64,000 nt of DNA from Lucifuga dentata (Eukaryota > Chordata > Actinopteri > Ophidiiformes > Bythitidae). Both the position numbers and the translations under genes were made by a program. Position 1 is the first letter of the stretch. Every line of letters begins with the position of its first letter. Under the pieces are notes generated by a model that ran no database searches, was not told where the DNA came from, and saw only the letters and a list, made by a program, of their open reading frames with translations. The stretch covers positions 1 through 64,000 of the forward strand of contig VXCM01000032.1 of NCBI GenBank assembly GCA_014773175.1, in the 5' to 3' direction. Of this stretch, positions 1 to 10,243 are shown one piece after another.

Positions 1-120
1 ATGGAGGCAGATGATTCGCTGTGGTGACCCCTGAAGGGAAAGCCGAAAGGAAAAGAAGAAGAGAGTCATTAAACTCCTAATATGAGAAACATAAAAAAAT
101 AACAAAAGAATAAAAAGAAA
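1..120 (+). repeat. Probable 3' tail of a dispersed fish retroelement
   Basis: The first 50 bases (ggaggcagatgattcgctg, then gtgacccctgaagggaaagccgaaagg) resemble a common 3' end of fish non-LTR or SINE-like repeats. They run straight into an A-rich stretch at about 50-125, as expected of a retroposed 3' end. The rest of the element lies outside the window, so family and length cannot be fixed. The match is from memory of such tails, not from a search. Confidence 0.4.
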
Positions 121-579
121 AAGAGAAATATATATCAAATCAAATCTAACCCGATTAAAACTGAGCTAACTCTTGTTGAAAAAGTGACAATTTTATTATG
201 TATAATTGTTTCAGTAGCATTTCAATGACAATATGTACACTTGTCTCAGGTCCTCGTTATACAGTAAATACTGTCACTGACATGCTGCTGAAAACTTTCA
301 ATCTTCAATCAAATTTAGCTCATTTCTAGATGACTAAACTTATTTTCACAAGGAATAAAAAGAAAACGTTTTATTTTTAGGTTTGTTACTTTAATTTCCT
401 TTTGCGTATCACATACATGCAGATACAGTAATAAATACAAATCAGCGCATCAGCTCAAAAAACTCATCTGAGATTCCAAACTAATTTAAGGAATGTTGAT
501 TTTTTTTTTTGACTTGTTAAAAGCACTCACTCGAAAATAGGAATTGAATGACATGTTATTTAGAGAAAACTGAATTCAC
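121..579. other. rmnd1 intron, nothing recognised
   Basis: This AT-rich stretch lies downstream of the rmnd1 exon at 580-656 (minus strand). I looked here for the next rmnd1 exon, which should continue the DUF155 C-terminus, and found none. The C-terminal exons must lie left of the window. Confidence 0.5.
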
Positions 580-2788
580 CTTAAAGAAAAGAGCTCTCCT
601 ATCTTCTGCATAACCTCTGCAGATGACAGTTTCACCCTTTTGCCAGCCTTCAGTGTCTGAGGAGAAAAAATAAATTAGAAGTTTAACACATTAGCAAAAA
701 AAAGCAGCACTTAAGTTTTCAGATGAGCTGACTTACACACAAACATCCATTACAGATAATCAAGTATTTATAACTTCATGCTAGCTGCTATTAGTACCTC
801 TGGTATTGATTGAATTGACTCTACAAAGTTGTCTAATGACACCTCCCATATTGCAAGTTTCACTGGAAAAGAAGCAAAAACAGAACAGCAGGTTAGAGGT
901 TGTGTAGTTTTGCCGCAAACAGAACAAGGTTTCAATTCAGGATTTGTACATTGACTAGGAACAGAGTGAAGCTGCTCACCTGATAAAGACAGTGCATTTG
1001 AAAAGGCAAATTTTTCCAAAACAGCTTCATCTTGACTGATCCTGTCACTCAGAATGAAGTTTCCATGCTCCAGCTTTGTGTTTCCCCTGTAGAAAAACAG
1101 ATTCAAGTCTTTTTTTAAGGTATTGAGAGGTAAAAATGAACAAAAATCAAAAGCAGCAGAGAAACATACTCTCCAAGCGTGTAGTTTATCTCTTCATTTT
1201 CCCAGTGGACTAAAGCTACTTCATATGGCTGAATCTCATGTTGCTCCAATATTCTCAAAACTTTCTTCATCTGTAAAGATAGTGAGGTTAAAGGGTTTAA
1301 TGCAGCAGAGAGGCAGGCAACAATCACAAAGACGAAAAGAATGGAAATGAATTATTAAAAAATAGAGATACAAGAACTGCTTGGGCAAAAGCAAAAGTTG
1401 TTTTTTTTACCATTTTCTCCTCAACGTTCCAGAAAACTACTGAGCCCTCTCTGAAAGGTCAGACCGAGGAAGTCTGTTATTGATGGCAAAACTTAGTAAA
1501 ACATATTTATAATTTCGATAATTTAGTGTCTAACAATTTATGTTCAACACAAAGCTTGAATCAAAATAAACTTTATTTCTACCTGAAGAAGAACATTAGA
1601 TCGTTGTCGTCTGGTTTTGCAGCCATGCCTGTGCTAATCACCAGTGTGTTTGAGGCATCTGAAGTTAAAACATGAATGTGAGATCAACATGTAGTTATTC
1701 AAGTAGGATGTATCACAAAAGATGTAATCTATGAATAATTTTCATCCATACCTCTTGGTAAATCTACTTCATGGAAGCCGTGGCGTATTAAGTCATGGCA
1801 AAGTGTCGGCAAATGATACTGATCTGCTGTCGCAAAGGCGATACACTGCATCATATCCTACAGAGAAAACAGGCTGGAACTCATCATTTATCAAAAACAG
1901 AAAAAGTATAGAGATGTACGACATGACCAAAAGTATGTGGACGCCCAAACATTAAACCCACGACATTATTTTAACGCCTAATTCCAAAACCATGGGCATT
2001 AATGTGAAGTTGATTCTTTACACTAAATATTGGAACATGGCTGCAGGAATTTGCTTCCATTTAGCCGTCACTGAGGTCTGGCTCTGATTTTGGGCAATAA
2101 GACCTCATGGTGTGTGAATTCATCCCAAATGTGTGGGTGGGGATTGAGGTCAACGTTCTGAGCAGGATAATCAAATTAATCCACATTAAACTCTTTATGG
2201 ACCTCACTTTGTCACGATGAAAAAAGAAAGGGCTGCCACAAAGCTGGATGCATATTATTGTTTAAAATATCATTATATGCTGTGACATTAACATTTACCT
2301 TCACTGAAACTAAATGAACCACTAATTAGACATGGTGTCCACATACTTTTGGCCTGAATACAATCGATCACCTGGTCCTCCTTCAGCGAGGGCTGATTGG
2401 CTCTGGATGGTTGTTTCGTTCTTGGGCCTTTGGGGACCCTCTTTCCAGGAACTGTCGCTGGTTTTAAACTGGATTTTAGTACTGATTTGACAAGGTCTGA
2501 TGAATACAGATGTCGCTGTACATGCCAACATTTAGTCAGTAACCTAGAATCAGTTAATAAAGTGCTGTTAAGACTCTTAAATCCCCTTAAAGCAGGTAGG
2601 ACAGGTTTCATGTGAAGAGTTTCTAAATAATCAGTCCTTGGATGAGAGCAGACTGAGGAAGTCCTGGTTTGGGTTTCAAACTTGTGATGGACAGACTGGA
2701 AGAGTCTTGCTGAGGCAAACATACAGACTGGTTTCTTCACTACTGGTCCCTGAACTCCCAGTCTGGACCACAACATCTGGAGAAGCAT
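580..2788 (-). CDS. rmnd1: RMND1 homolog, mitochondrial DUF155 protein (3' end outside window)
   Basis: RMND1 is an inner-mitochondrial-membrane protein needed for mitochondrial translation (family knowledge). Coding exons on the minus strand, in + coordinates: 2372-2788, 1752-1857, 1583-1658, 1411-1450, 1170-1270, 980-1086, 798-862 and 580-656. All junctions are GT-AG and the phases agree. The first in-frame ATG is at 2786-2788, giving [14 protein letters not shown], a basic hydrophobic start that suits a mitochondrial presequence. DUF155 landmarks are [66 protein letters not shown] and [18 protein letters not shown]. The C-terminal part, including the usual final membrane helix, is not in the window. 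A Tc1-type element lies in the first coding intron. Identification is firm; exon edges were placed by eye. Confidence 0.93.
1917..2361. mobile_element. Degenerate Tc1/mariner-type non-autonomous element
   Basis: The left end (ccaaaagtatgtggacgcc, from 1927) and right end (ggtgtccacatacttttggcc, to 2354) form terminal inverted repeats. Between them are decayed versions of segments found in a very common fish Tc1-type element: 'gcttccatttagccgtcact', 'gaattcatcccaaatgtgtg', 'ggattgaggtcaacgttctg' and 'ctttatggacctcactttgt'. It is about 0.43 kb with no transposase frame. It sits in the rmnd1 intron between exons 1752-1857 and 2372-2810. The outermost bases are decayed, so the exact ends and target duplication are uncertain. 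Confidence 0.8.
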
Positions 2789-2810
2789 CTTTCCATGGAC
2801 CACTGCACAG
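2789..2810 (-). other. rmnd1: rmnd1 5' untranslated part of the first coding exon
   Basis: The coding exon appears to begin at 2810, after an acceptor with a good pyrimidine tract (CTGTTTCCTGTTTAG on the minus strand). The frame stays open upstream of the ATG at 2788 but contains no earlier ATG, so these bases are read as 5' UTR. Confidence 0.6.
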
Positions 2811-4115
2811 CTAAACAGGAAACAGCTGTTAGTATGGCATCATAAAGGTTATTTTCTAATCTAACATTAATAAAATTAAGAATGTAACAATGTTGTAAAA
2901 ATAGTACATTCCCACAGACACAAATTTCAATTTTAAAACTTAACTTAAAAGTGCCCTTAGATTGTGTAAACAATGGGTATACATTGTGGTGAAAGACATT
3001 TTTTTACAGTATAACTTCATTTCACTTACATTTAATTGATTTACATTTTGTTACCTTTTATACTTTATTAATATATCTGCTGTCCACGTCATTTAAAGCA
3101 TATCTTTAATTAATGTAACACACAAGAATGGGCAGTAAAATGAGTTTAGATTGACCTTGACTAATCAGAAATACCACAGAAAATGATACATAGCTTCACT
3201 AGCTAACAGACTGGCTATGATTAAGCATATAAAATAAATTTTAATGGATAATACGAAAAAAAGACAAGCACTACTATATTTAAACGCAGCACGAATATGT
3301 TATGCAAGCTAACAGGAGTATGTAGCATGCTGATACAGATGACGGCGTAGTTAGCTAGTTAGCTTAGCAATGCTTACCTGTAAAAAAAATAAATCAGCAA
3401 TTCACTGGAAGATGGTGTTCAAAACGACTCAACAAGTCAAGTTTTACAGGAAAACACGTTCGTATGAGTTTTCATATTAAATACTATTTAAAATTACAAT
3501 CAAACTTGAAAGAACCAGGGAGGTGTGTTTTGCTAATAAAGTTTTGTAGTGTCCACTTCCTGTTTGGGGTGACGTCTATCGCTGAGGCCAATTTCTGCCC
3601 TGAACACTGACTGGCAGGCAAAGCAAACAATGAAATAAAATCGTGAGACCCTATTTCTAAAACGGGAACATACCAGCTATGACTGACAGGCAAATTATGA
3701 TGCCTAGATGTTTCAGCATGATAATGCTGAAAAAACTGAATTACCTTTCAAATGCATATATTTAGGTTTATGGTTAAGGTAATGATGCATGATAAAGGGG
3801 ACCTGAAAGGTTACAACAGGGAAAAGTATACACATTTATGCGGACACACTTCTTGTACAGATCTGCACAAAAACAAAACTAATAATTCAGACGCCAAATT
3901 ATCAAGCAATATTATCTGACTGATACTAAAAAAAAAATAAAATAAAATTTAAAAAATAAATGTTATTTAACCAAGTTTCTAATGTCAGATTCATTGAGCT
4001 ACAGCTCCCCCTGTGGTTAAACCTGGCATAGATTATGTTTTGTGTTGCTTGGAGACTTCTTAAACAGGAACCAAGTATCAACTTTACACTGACTTACCTT
4101 AGAACACTTCTAATT
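2811..4115. other. Head-to-head spacer between rmnd1 and ccdc170
   Basis: The start codons of rmnd1 (2788, minus) and ccdc170 (4116, plus) are about 1.3 kb apart. The stretch is AT-rich and holds the rmnd1 first intron, its likely non-coding exon and the 5' region of ccdc170. No extra coding exon, including the ccdc170 N-terminus known from mammals, could be found. A shared bidirectional promoter at about 3400-4100 is inferred from the layout only. Confidence 0.5.
3378..3470 (-). promoter_or_regulatory. rmnd1: Possible rmnd1 non-coding first exon and start region
   Basis: A donor-like site (minus strand ...TTTACAG then GTAAGC, at 3376-3378) could end a non-coding first exon that splices to the coding exon at 2810. 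The 5' boundary is not visible and no TATA box or CpG island stands out. This is an inference from one splice-like motif and the absence of an ATG upstream of 2788. Confidence 0.3.
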
Positions 4116-7090
4116 ATGGAAGGTGCTGAATACCCTGATGAGGTATGTTAAATTCATTATATGTCTGTGTATGACATATTTGTCATCAAATTGTTGTCAA
4201 ATTATGAAAACAGGCCTTACTTATATAGCTCACAGAAAACAAATGAGCTTAAGAAATAATTTATTGAACATTAAATGTGTTTTTGGGCTTGTCTAAAATG
4301 ACTTTATGCTTTTTCGTATCTCAACAGCTGGACCAGCATAATGAGAAGGAAAGGCTGAAGATGAGAATTGCTGTGTTGGAGGAGAGTGTGAGGTCCTGTG
4401 AGCTGGACTGTAAAGCCAGCAGAGAGACGGTGATGAGGCTGATGGCAGAGCTGGATCAAGAGAGGAGGAAGGCCACCAGCAGTGCAGCAGCACTCGATTC
4501 GCTCAAAGTGGTATTCAAAGAACTTTTTGTTTTTCCAAAGTGTAGTGAAGAATTAAGAGCTTAAAGTTCAGTGTCTCTCATTTAAAACTAAGGTTCTCTG
4601 TGTTTCTGAGATCTAAAAGTAATAAAAAAAAATTAAAAAACTTCTATGTAAGCAATGAAAAATGATCCAGGACATGTTGGTGAATCTACATGGTCTTCAG
4701 GAGTTAGACGGCATGGTGTTTGGACAGAAGAGTGCAGAGGTGGAGAAGCAGACCCTGATGGAGAGGCTTGAGGCCAGCAAGAAAGTTATTGAGGCGGCTC
4801 GGCGGGAGTCACACTGTTTGGAGAAACAGGTGGAGGATCTTGAAAGAAAGTGCCAAATAAGCCAAGGAGAGACTGAAGCGGCTCAGAGGAAACTACAGGC
4901 ATTGCTGGAAAAGGTGACCACGCTGCTGCAGAGTGCCTCTGAAAACATCATCCTGCCCACAGAGAGGGATGTTCTACACAGACTGGATCACCTGTGCAAT
5001 AAGGTGAGGAATGCAAAAGTGTTACACAATTTATGATACCTTACTTTATTTCCAGTATCAGCAAAATAAGGAATTGTAAGTGCAGACTCTAAAAATCAGC
5101 TTAAGCATTCTAACAGCAGTTTTGGAAGCAGGTGTGTGACATTGTTCTGCATGTGACCCTGCAGACCATGACAGAGATGGAAGTGAAGCTGAGTCGTGTC
5201 TCTGAGGAGCTGAGCAGGCAGACGGAGCTCCAGCACGGCTCGCTACACAGGGCTCAGCTCGCAGAGCAGCAAGTCCAGGACCTGAGGGACAGACTGCAAA
5301 GTCTGGAGGCTGAGCTGCTGACAGCAGACGTGCAACGAGACGGGCTGCGTCACAACAAAGAGCATGTGAGAATAACAGTAACAATAACAGGAGTCACTGA
5401 TTAACCAGATTATAGAATGTGTAAATGTGTACATAAGGCAAATAAACTAGAGGATCACCCAATCAAAACTCTGGTCCAGTGGCAATTCCTATTAAATTAA
5501 TTTGCTGATATGTGCATTTGAAGTATTAACTGTTCACTTTTGTTACAGTATGAAGAGTTTCTGGAACAGCTCTCGCAGACGATGAAGGTCGACAGTATTG
5601 CCGTGGATGTAGGATTCGACATGAGGTTAAAACTCATCCTCTCCCGTGCAGAACAGCTCGTCAAACAAGAAGGAGCTGCTTTAGTGGAGAACAAAAGTCT
5701 GACATACAGTCAACAGAGAAAGGTAGGAAACACAAACTAGTGGCTATATTACTGACGTTTTAAGTGAAATTATGGCATTTTATGGCAACCTTTGTATATT
5801 AGACCAATTTTCCAAGTTTCTTCCCAACAGTTGAAGTTGCAGAAAGACCAACTGCAGAGCAAAGAACTCCATATACAGCTACTCAGGAAGAAGATGTCAG
5901 AGCTGGAAGAGGAGAAGAGGAGCCGGTCAGCATTGGCCGTGGAGCGGGATGATGCTCGTCTGGAGGCCAGGAGACTGCAGAAAAAAGTGGAACGTCTACA
6001 AGGAGAGCTGAGAGCCTACAAGACTTCCAGCACTGAGCTGAAAGCCCAACTCTCCCACACCAACGAGCTCAAGGTAGAGGGGAGAGGGGTTCGGATCCAG
6101 ATTCCCTCCAGAAGCAGATTCATTTTCACCTCATAATTTGACCTGATTTCTGTGGATGGGTGGGTGGAAAGAGGGGCCATACTTTGTAAATGTTTAATCT
6201 GTCTTCATATTGGTTAAATCAAACAATCTCCTGATAAAGTCAGTAAATAAATGCCGTTTCTCTAAAACCCAACGCCTGCTTGGGTCTCTGCTGTGTCTAA
6301 CATGCCAAGTTGAAAGTCATGGAACAGACTAAGACGGTGCAGGAGCAGAGAAAGAGGCTGGATGAGCTGGTGGAGGGGAAGGTCAAGATGGAGAAGAAGC
6401 TGAACTCAGCGAGTTTGGACCTTCAGAGCCATGAGAAGAAGACCAGGGAGGACCAGCAGCAGCTCGACACCCTCAGACAGACTCTGGCTCAGCTGTCTGA
6501 GAGGGAGAGAGAGGTGAGGACGGATCGACACGNCCCTCAGACAGACTCTGGCTCAGCTGTCTGAGAGGGAGAGAGAGGTGAGGACGGATCGACACGAGGG
6601 GATCCTAAGACAATAACGAATCCTTTTTGGGGGGAAAAAGTTATTCCCTGTCTAAAAAATTAGAAGCTAGCGGGCATTAGTAAACTACTAAATCCACTAG
6701 TCAACACTGTGGGCAGTAGTCAACCCATCAAAGATATACTTTTTTTTAAAATTTAAATGTCTTTTTATCATCCGTAGAATGCTGTTTAATAAATTCAGAA
6801 GTTCCCTTTTTTTTCAGTTGGTTGACTTCCGGATGGTCGTTTCCCAGATGCTCGGCCTGGATGCCACAACCTTGGCTCTTCCAAATTATGAAATCATCAA
6901 ATTACTCGAGAGCCTGATTCACACTCATCATCACCACCATCACCTTCATCATCACCGTGGTGTGCCCTGGTACTGTCCTACCCACCAGATGCCTCATCTT
7001 CCTCAAATCCAGGACCTTCGTGACAGCTCCTCCTTCAACCTTTCTGTCTCTGCTAGCCAGGAGGATGCGCTTCCGCTCCATGAATCCTAA
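4116..7090 (+). CDS. ccdc170: CCDC170-like coiled-coil protein
   Basis: CCDC170 is a long coiled-coil protein reported to associate with microtubules and the Golgi. Coding exons: 4116-4142, 4328-4510, 4701-5003, 5165-5365, 5549-5722, 5831-6073, 6310-6513 and 6818-7090, all phase 0, giving about 535 residues. Landmarks are ECKASRETMMRL-like CELDCKASRETVMRLMAEL, YEEFLEQLSQTMKVD, GFDMRLKLILSRAEQLV, QSKELHIQLLRKKMSELEEE, RLQKKVERLQGELRAYKTSS and the C-terminal VVSQMLGLDATTLALPNYEI. The human protein, from memory, is about 715 residues and has some 200 more at the N-terminus, which I cannot find upstream. The start at 4116 is the only ATG in a suitable first exon. After LIHT there is a histidine-rich stretch not seen at this length in human. 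A 63-nt assembly duplication overlaps the end of exon 7. Confidence 0.88.
6470..6596. repeat. 63-nt direct duplication around a single N (assembly join)
   Basis: Positions 6470-6532 and 6534-6596 are identical and are separated by one N at 6533. The unit holds the last 44 nt of ccdc170 exon 7 and its donor. The form, two identical contig ends butted at one N, points to an unmerged overlap rather than a real tandem repeat. The gene model uses the first copy's donor, after 6513. Confidence 0.85.
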
Positions 7091-7209
7091 ATTTAAGCAC
7101 TTACAGCATGAAATCAAAAATCACGTCTTCCTGTTTGCTTTTCAAGAAAGATCAGTATAAATATAAGTCATCAATGATTCGCTGAACAAACATGACAAAT
7201 GTAAACTGT

Positions 7210-7224
7210 AATAAATCAAATAAA
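7210..7224 (+). promoter_or_regulatory. ccdc170: ccdc170 poly-A signals
   Basis: Two AATAAA hexamers at 7210-7215 and 7219-7224 lie 120-135 nt after the ccdc170 stop. They are the nearest canonical signals on this strand. Further AATAAA copies occur at 7431-7436 and 7575-7580, so longer ends are possible. Confidence 0.55.
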
Positions 7225-8002
7225 AAGACAAATTTCAAAATGAGGATTTGGCATTCACTGTTTTTCATACATACATTTTTCATATTAATCTGTTACCGTT
7301 ATATACACACACTGTTAAATAATTCTGGACATATATTTGATACTGACAGTCATACAAAATATACAATAGTTCTATATATTTATATATATCATAATTCTGA
7401 ACCTTAAGTCATATTTGATATTGTTTAAAAAATAAAACAACAATGTATAAAGACCATGGATGACAGATATTAAAGATTCATAGTTGCACACAACATGGCA
7501 TCATGAATCAGTGTCACATGAATCGATGCTGAAGTTAAAATTTGTTTATCACGACACACTGAAGGTTATGAGTAAATAAAAACAAACATGACCGCATGCC
7601 AAAATACAAGTAAAAAAATAATTGCAATGTAAGATATATTAAATGTTATTTTACAAAGTTTTGAGTTATAGCAAATTCACAGGCTTTGTTCTCATCATTT
7701 AACTTTGGTGCTATCCACTGACAGTCCTCAGTTCAATCATCAGCTAACGTTCAAAAACAGTTTGGGTTTTTCCGTTTAGTCACACCAAAGACATTTTTTA
7801 CTTGACGCAGGGTAAAATACTTGATGCTTGATCTTAAGTGCTACACACTAAGATGAAATGTAGGTGGCAACTGCAGAGCAAATGATGACCAACATAATTT
7901 TTTTTTGCCACCAACAAATACCATTCAAACGAGATCAATGCAAAAAGCTCAACACTGTAACGTAACCTCGGGTAGATCCATCTACAGGCTCTGACAGGCA
8001 GC
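7225..8002. other. Convergent 3' region between ccdc170 and syne1
   Basis: Only 912 nt separate the stop codons of the two tail-to-tail genes, so this stretch must hold the syne1 3' UTR and possibly overlapping transcript ends. It is AT-rich, with a TA-rich patch near 7370-7390. I saw no canonical AATAAA for syne1 on the minus strand between 7100 and 8002, so its transcript may run past the ccdc170 stop. Confidence 0.45.
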
Positions 8003-8317
8003 TCACACTGGCGGTGGTCCGTTGGCGTAGCTGAGCATTGGGTAGAAGGAATGAGCAAAGTTGTTGGACTGAGCGCAGTTGTAGTCCTCTGCTGTCATCG
8101 GCAGCAGGAAGGCAAAACCCACCAGCAGCAGCAGCAGCAGCTGCAGAGGAAACGCCACCCAGAGGACGCGGCGCAGAAACGNCCCACCAGCAGCAGCAGC
8201 AGCAGCTGCAGAGGAAACGCCACCCAGAGGACGCGGCGCAGAAACGACGACCGAGCGACCGGCGATGTCTCCACCTCAGAAGGGGAGGAAGCGGATCCAA
8301 CGTCGCTGGGAGACCTG

Positions 8318-8319
<2 letters not shown>
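8003..8319 (-). CDS. syne1: syne1 last exon: KASH transmembrane and SUN-binding tail
   Basis: The stop is TGA at 8003-8005. With the duplication collapsed the exon is 252 nt, or 83 residues plus the stop. A Ser-rich stretch (SRSPSDVGSASSPSE) leads to FLRRVLWVAFPLQ and then LLLLLLLVGFAFLLP, the membrane helix. The lumenal KASH peptide follows, with AEDYNCAQSNNFAHSFYPML, and ends NGPPPV. The Cys 23 residues before the C-terminal residue, which forms a disulfide with SUN in known complexes, is kept, as is the PPPX end that inserts into SUN. The acceptor was placed at 8320-8321 because it alone keeps phase 0 with the exon at 11308; a second AG five bases further in would break the frame. Confidence 0.93.
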
Positions 8320-8375
<56 letters not shown>

Positions 8376-10207
8376 TAGACAACATGCACAGATGTTAGTC
8401 ACGCCTGTGATGTTAAAATACATGATCGTAACATCTGCTTGCAAATGGTAGATTTTTTCTCTTTGGTGTACACAGAAATGATCGGTCTAAGGTGTTGTCT
8501 ACCAATTTTCAATCCAAATAAGATCAGGGAACCATATGGCTTGATGTAAGCGCTATGGTGTAACACTGCAGAGAACACAGTTCAGAAAAATGTTGGATGA
8601 TATTCAACATTCATCATCTACACACTGACTGAGGGAATGAATAAACACAATTACATAAAAACATTCACAAAACAGCTTTTCAAGGCATACATACAGTACA
8701 ATCCTGCATCGCCGAACAATACAGGAGGTTTTGTGAGCTTGCAGAGGATGTTAGGATCAAAGACAAAAGACACATGCTGCAAATATGAGTTGGGTATTGA
8801 GATTTGTAGCACTGTTTGTGTCCTGTTGAAAAATGCAAAGCATGCCAAGACAAAAGCATAGCAACTGGAAACACGTTCTCGGACAGGGTGTTCCTGCTGA
8901 GCTCTTTAACTCGAGTCATTATCCTCACTGTTGGAAAGCACCATCACCCTCAGTAAAAACTGCCTGCTTACAGGCTCAAAGATTAGATGTGTTCAGATGA
9001 AACTGAATTATGATGAAGCTCATTTACACCTGCCTACTGTCAAAACTTGATTCCTGTATTTCAATTAGCAGAAAACATATCAAATATTGAGCATTTTATA
9101 ATGATGTCCGTTTCTTGGAATTCATGGACAATAGTGATGTGAGATTTACACTATGGTTGTCCTATGCTGTTAGTTTAAAGGATCATAGAAGTGGTTTTGC
9201 TTGTTTGAGCCCAATAAATACAACCTGCATGTATGTTATGTTATTGTCAACCATTTCCCAAAACATACTACTGGAGCTGTACATTTTAGAATTGTTTTTC
9301 CTACCCTCCAGACTGCCATGTTTTCAGTTCATTCCAGTACGCTGTTAAGAGCAACTTGTAGAGGCTTGAAATGTGCTTAATGTCTATAAACATTTTTGTC
9401 AAAGTAACTTTATTTAACCGGCCCGACAAGGAGCTGCATGGAAGAAAATATATGTCTCTGCCAGGAAATATAGTCCTAGGAGAAGATGGCTTTTACAGAG
9501 AAATTAAAAATGATTCCTCTATAAGCACGTGTTAGCAGGTGAAACGTTGAAATTTTAAGGTGGGTCTATCACCTGAATTTGATTCTGAAACATTATGGAA
9601 TTTGGCAGCATAACAGGAAAACTAAAATACAGTTTTATGTTTTGGAAAATGGTTGGCAGAAGGCAACGTGTGTGTTGGTAGTATATTTATTGGGCTTAAA
9701 CATGCAAAATCACTGGTATGGTTCTTTAAGTGCCCTCTTACCACTTCATATATGGAGACCTGAGAGATAAGACTCACAGATGACAGACTGAGGGGGAATA
9801 AGGGGGATAGTCAGTGAAGACAGTAGAAGAAGAAATGTCACACGCAAGAAAAAGAGAAAGCGAGGCTGCAGCCTTTGCATTGTTCATTGCAGACATTTAC
9901 TGGCTTGGCAATTTGACAGAAAAGGTGTGTGCGCTCAGGAACAGCGAGGGAGTGTTAGATATAGAGAAGTATTGATGTTATACGCAGATTATGCCCTCTG
10001 GTTAGCGCTATTAAGCAGCTGAGGACGCTGGCAGAGACGAGACGAGGCCTTGCACGATTCCTTATGAAACTCTTTTATCAAGGATGCATGGGCGACCACT
10101 CACCTGATCCCCTAACCTACACACAGCGTCTAGACTTACAGAAGATGATGGAATTCACTGTCATGAGCCGCTAAACTGGCACTAAAACTGAAACTGGAAT
10201 CTTATTT

Positions 10208-10243
<36 letters not shown>

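Noticed and set aside
6470..6596. True tandem repeat in the ccdc170 coiled coil
   Set aside because: The two units are identical over 63 nt, include intron bases and are separated by exactly one N, which is the same form as the join at 8182. An assembly artefact is the simpler reading.
8038..8451. Plus-strand frames with poly-Gln and poly-(Thr-His)
   Set aside because: They are the reverse of the CTG leucine codons of the KASH helix and of the CA microsatellite, extended by the N-join duplication. Not a polyglutamine gene.
10212..10240. Poly-A run as the tail of a processed pseudogene
   Set aside because: No gene-like body or flanking duplication lies next to it on either side.
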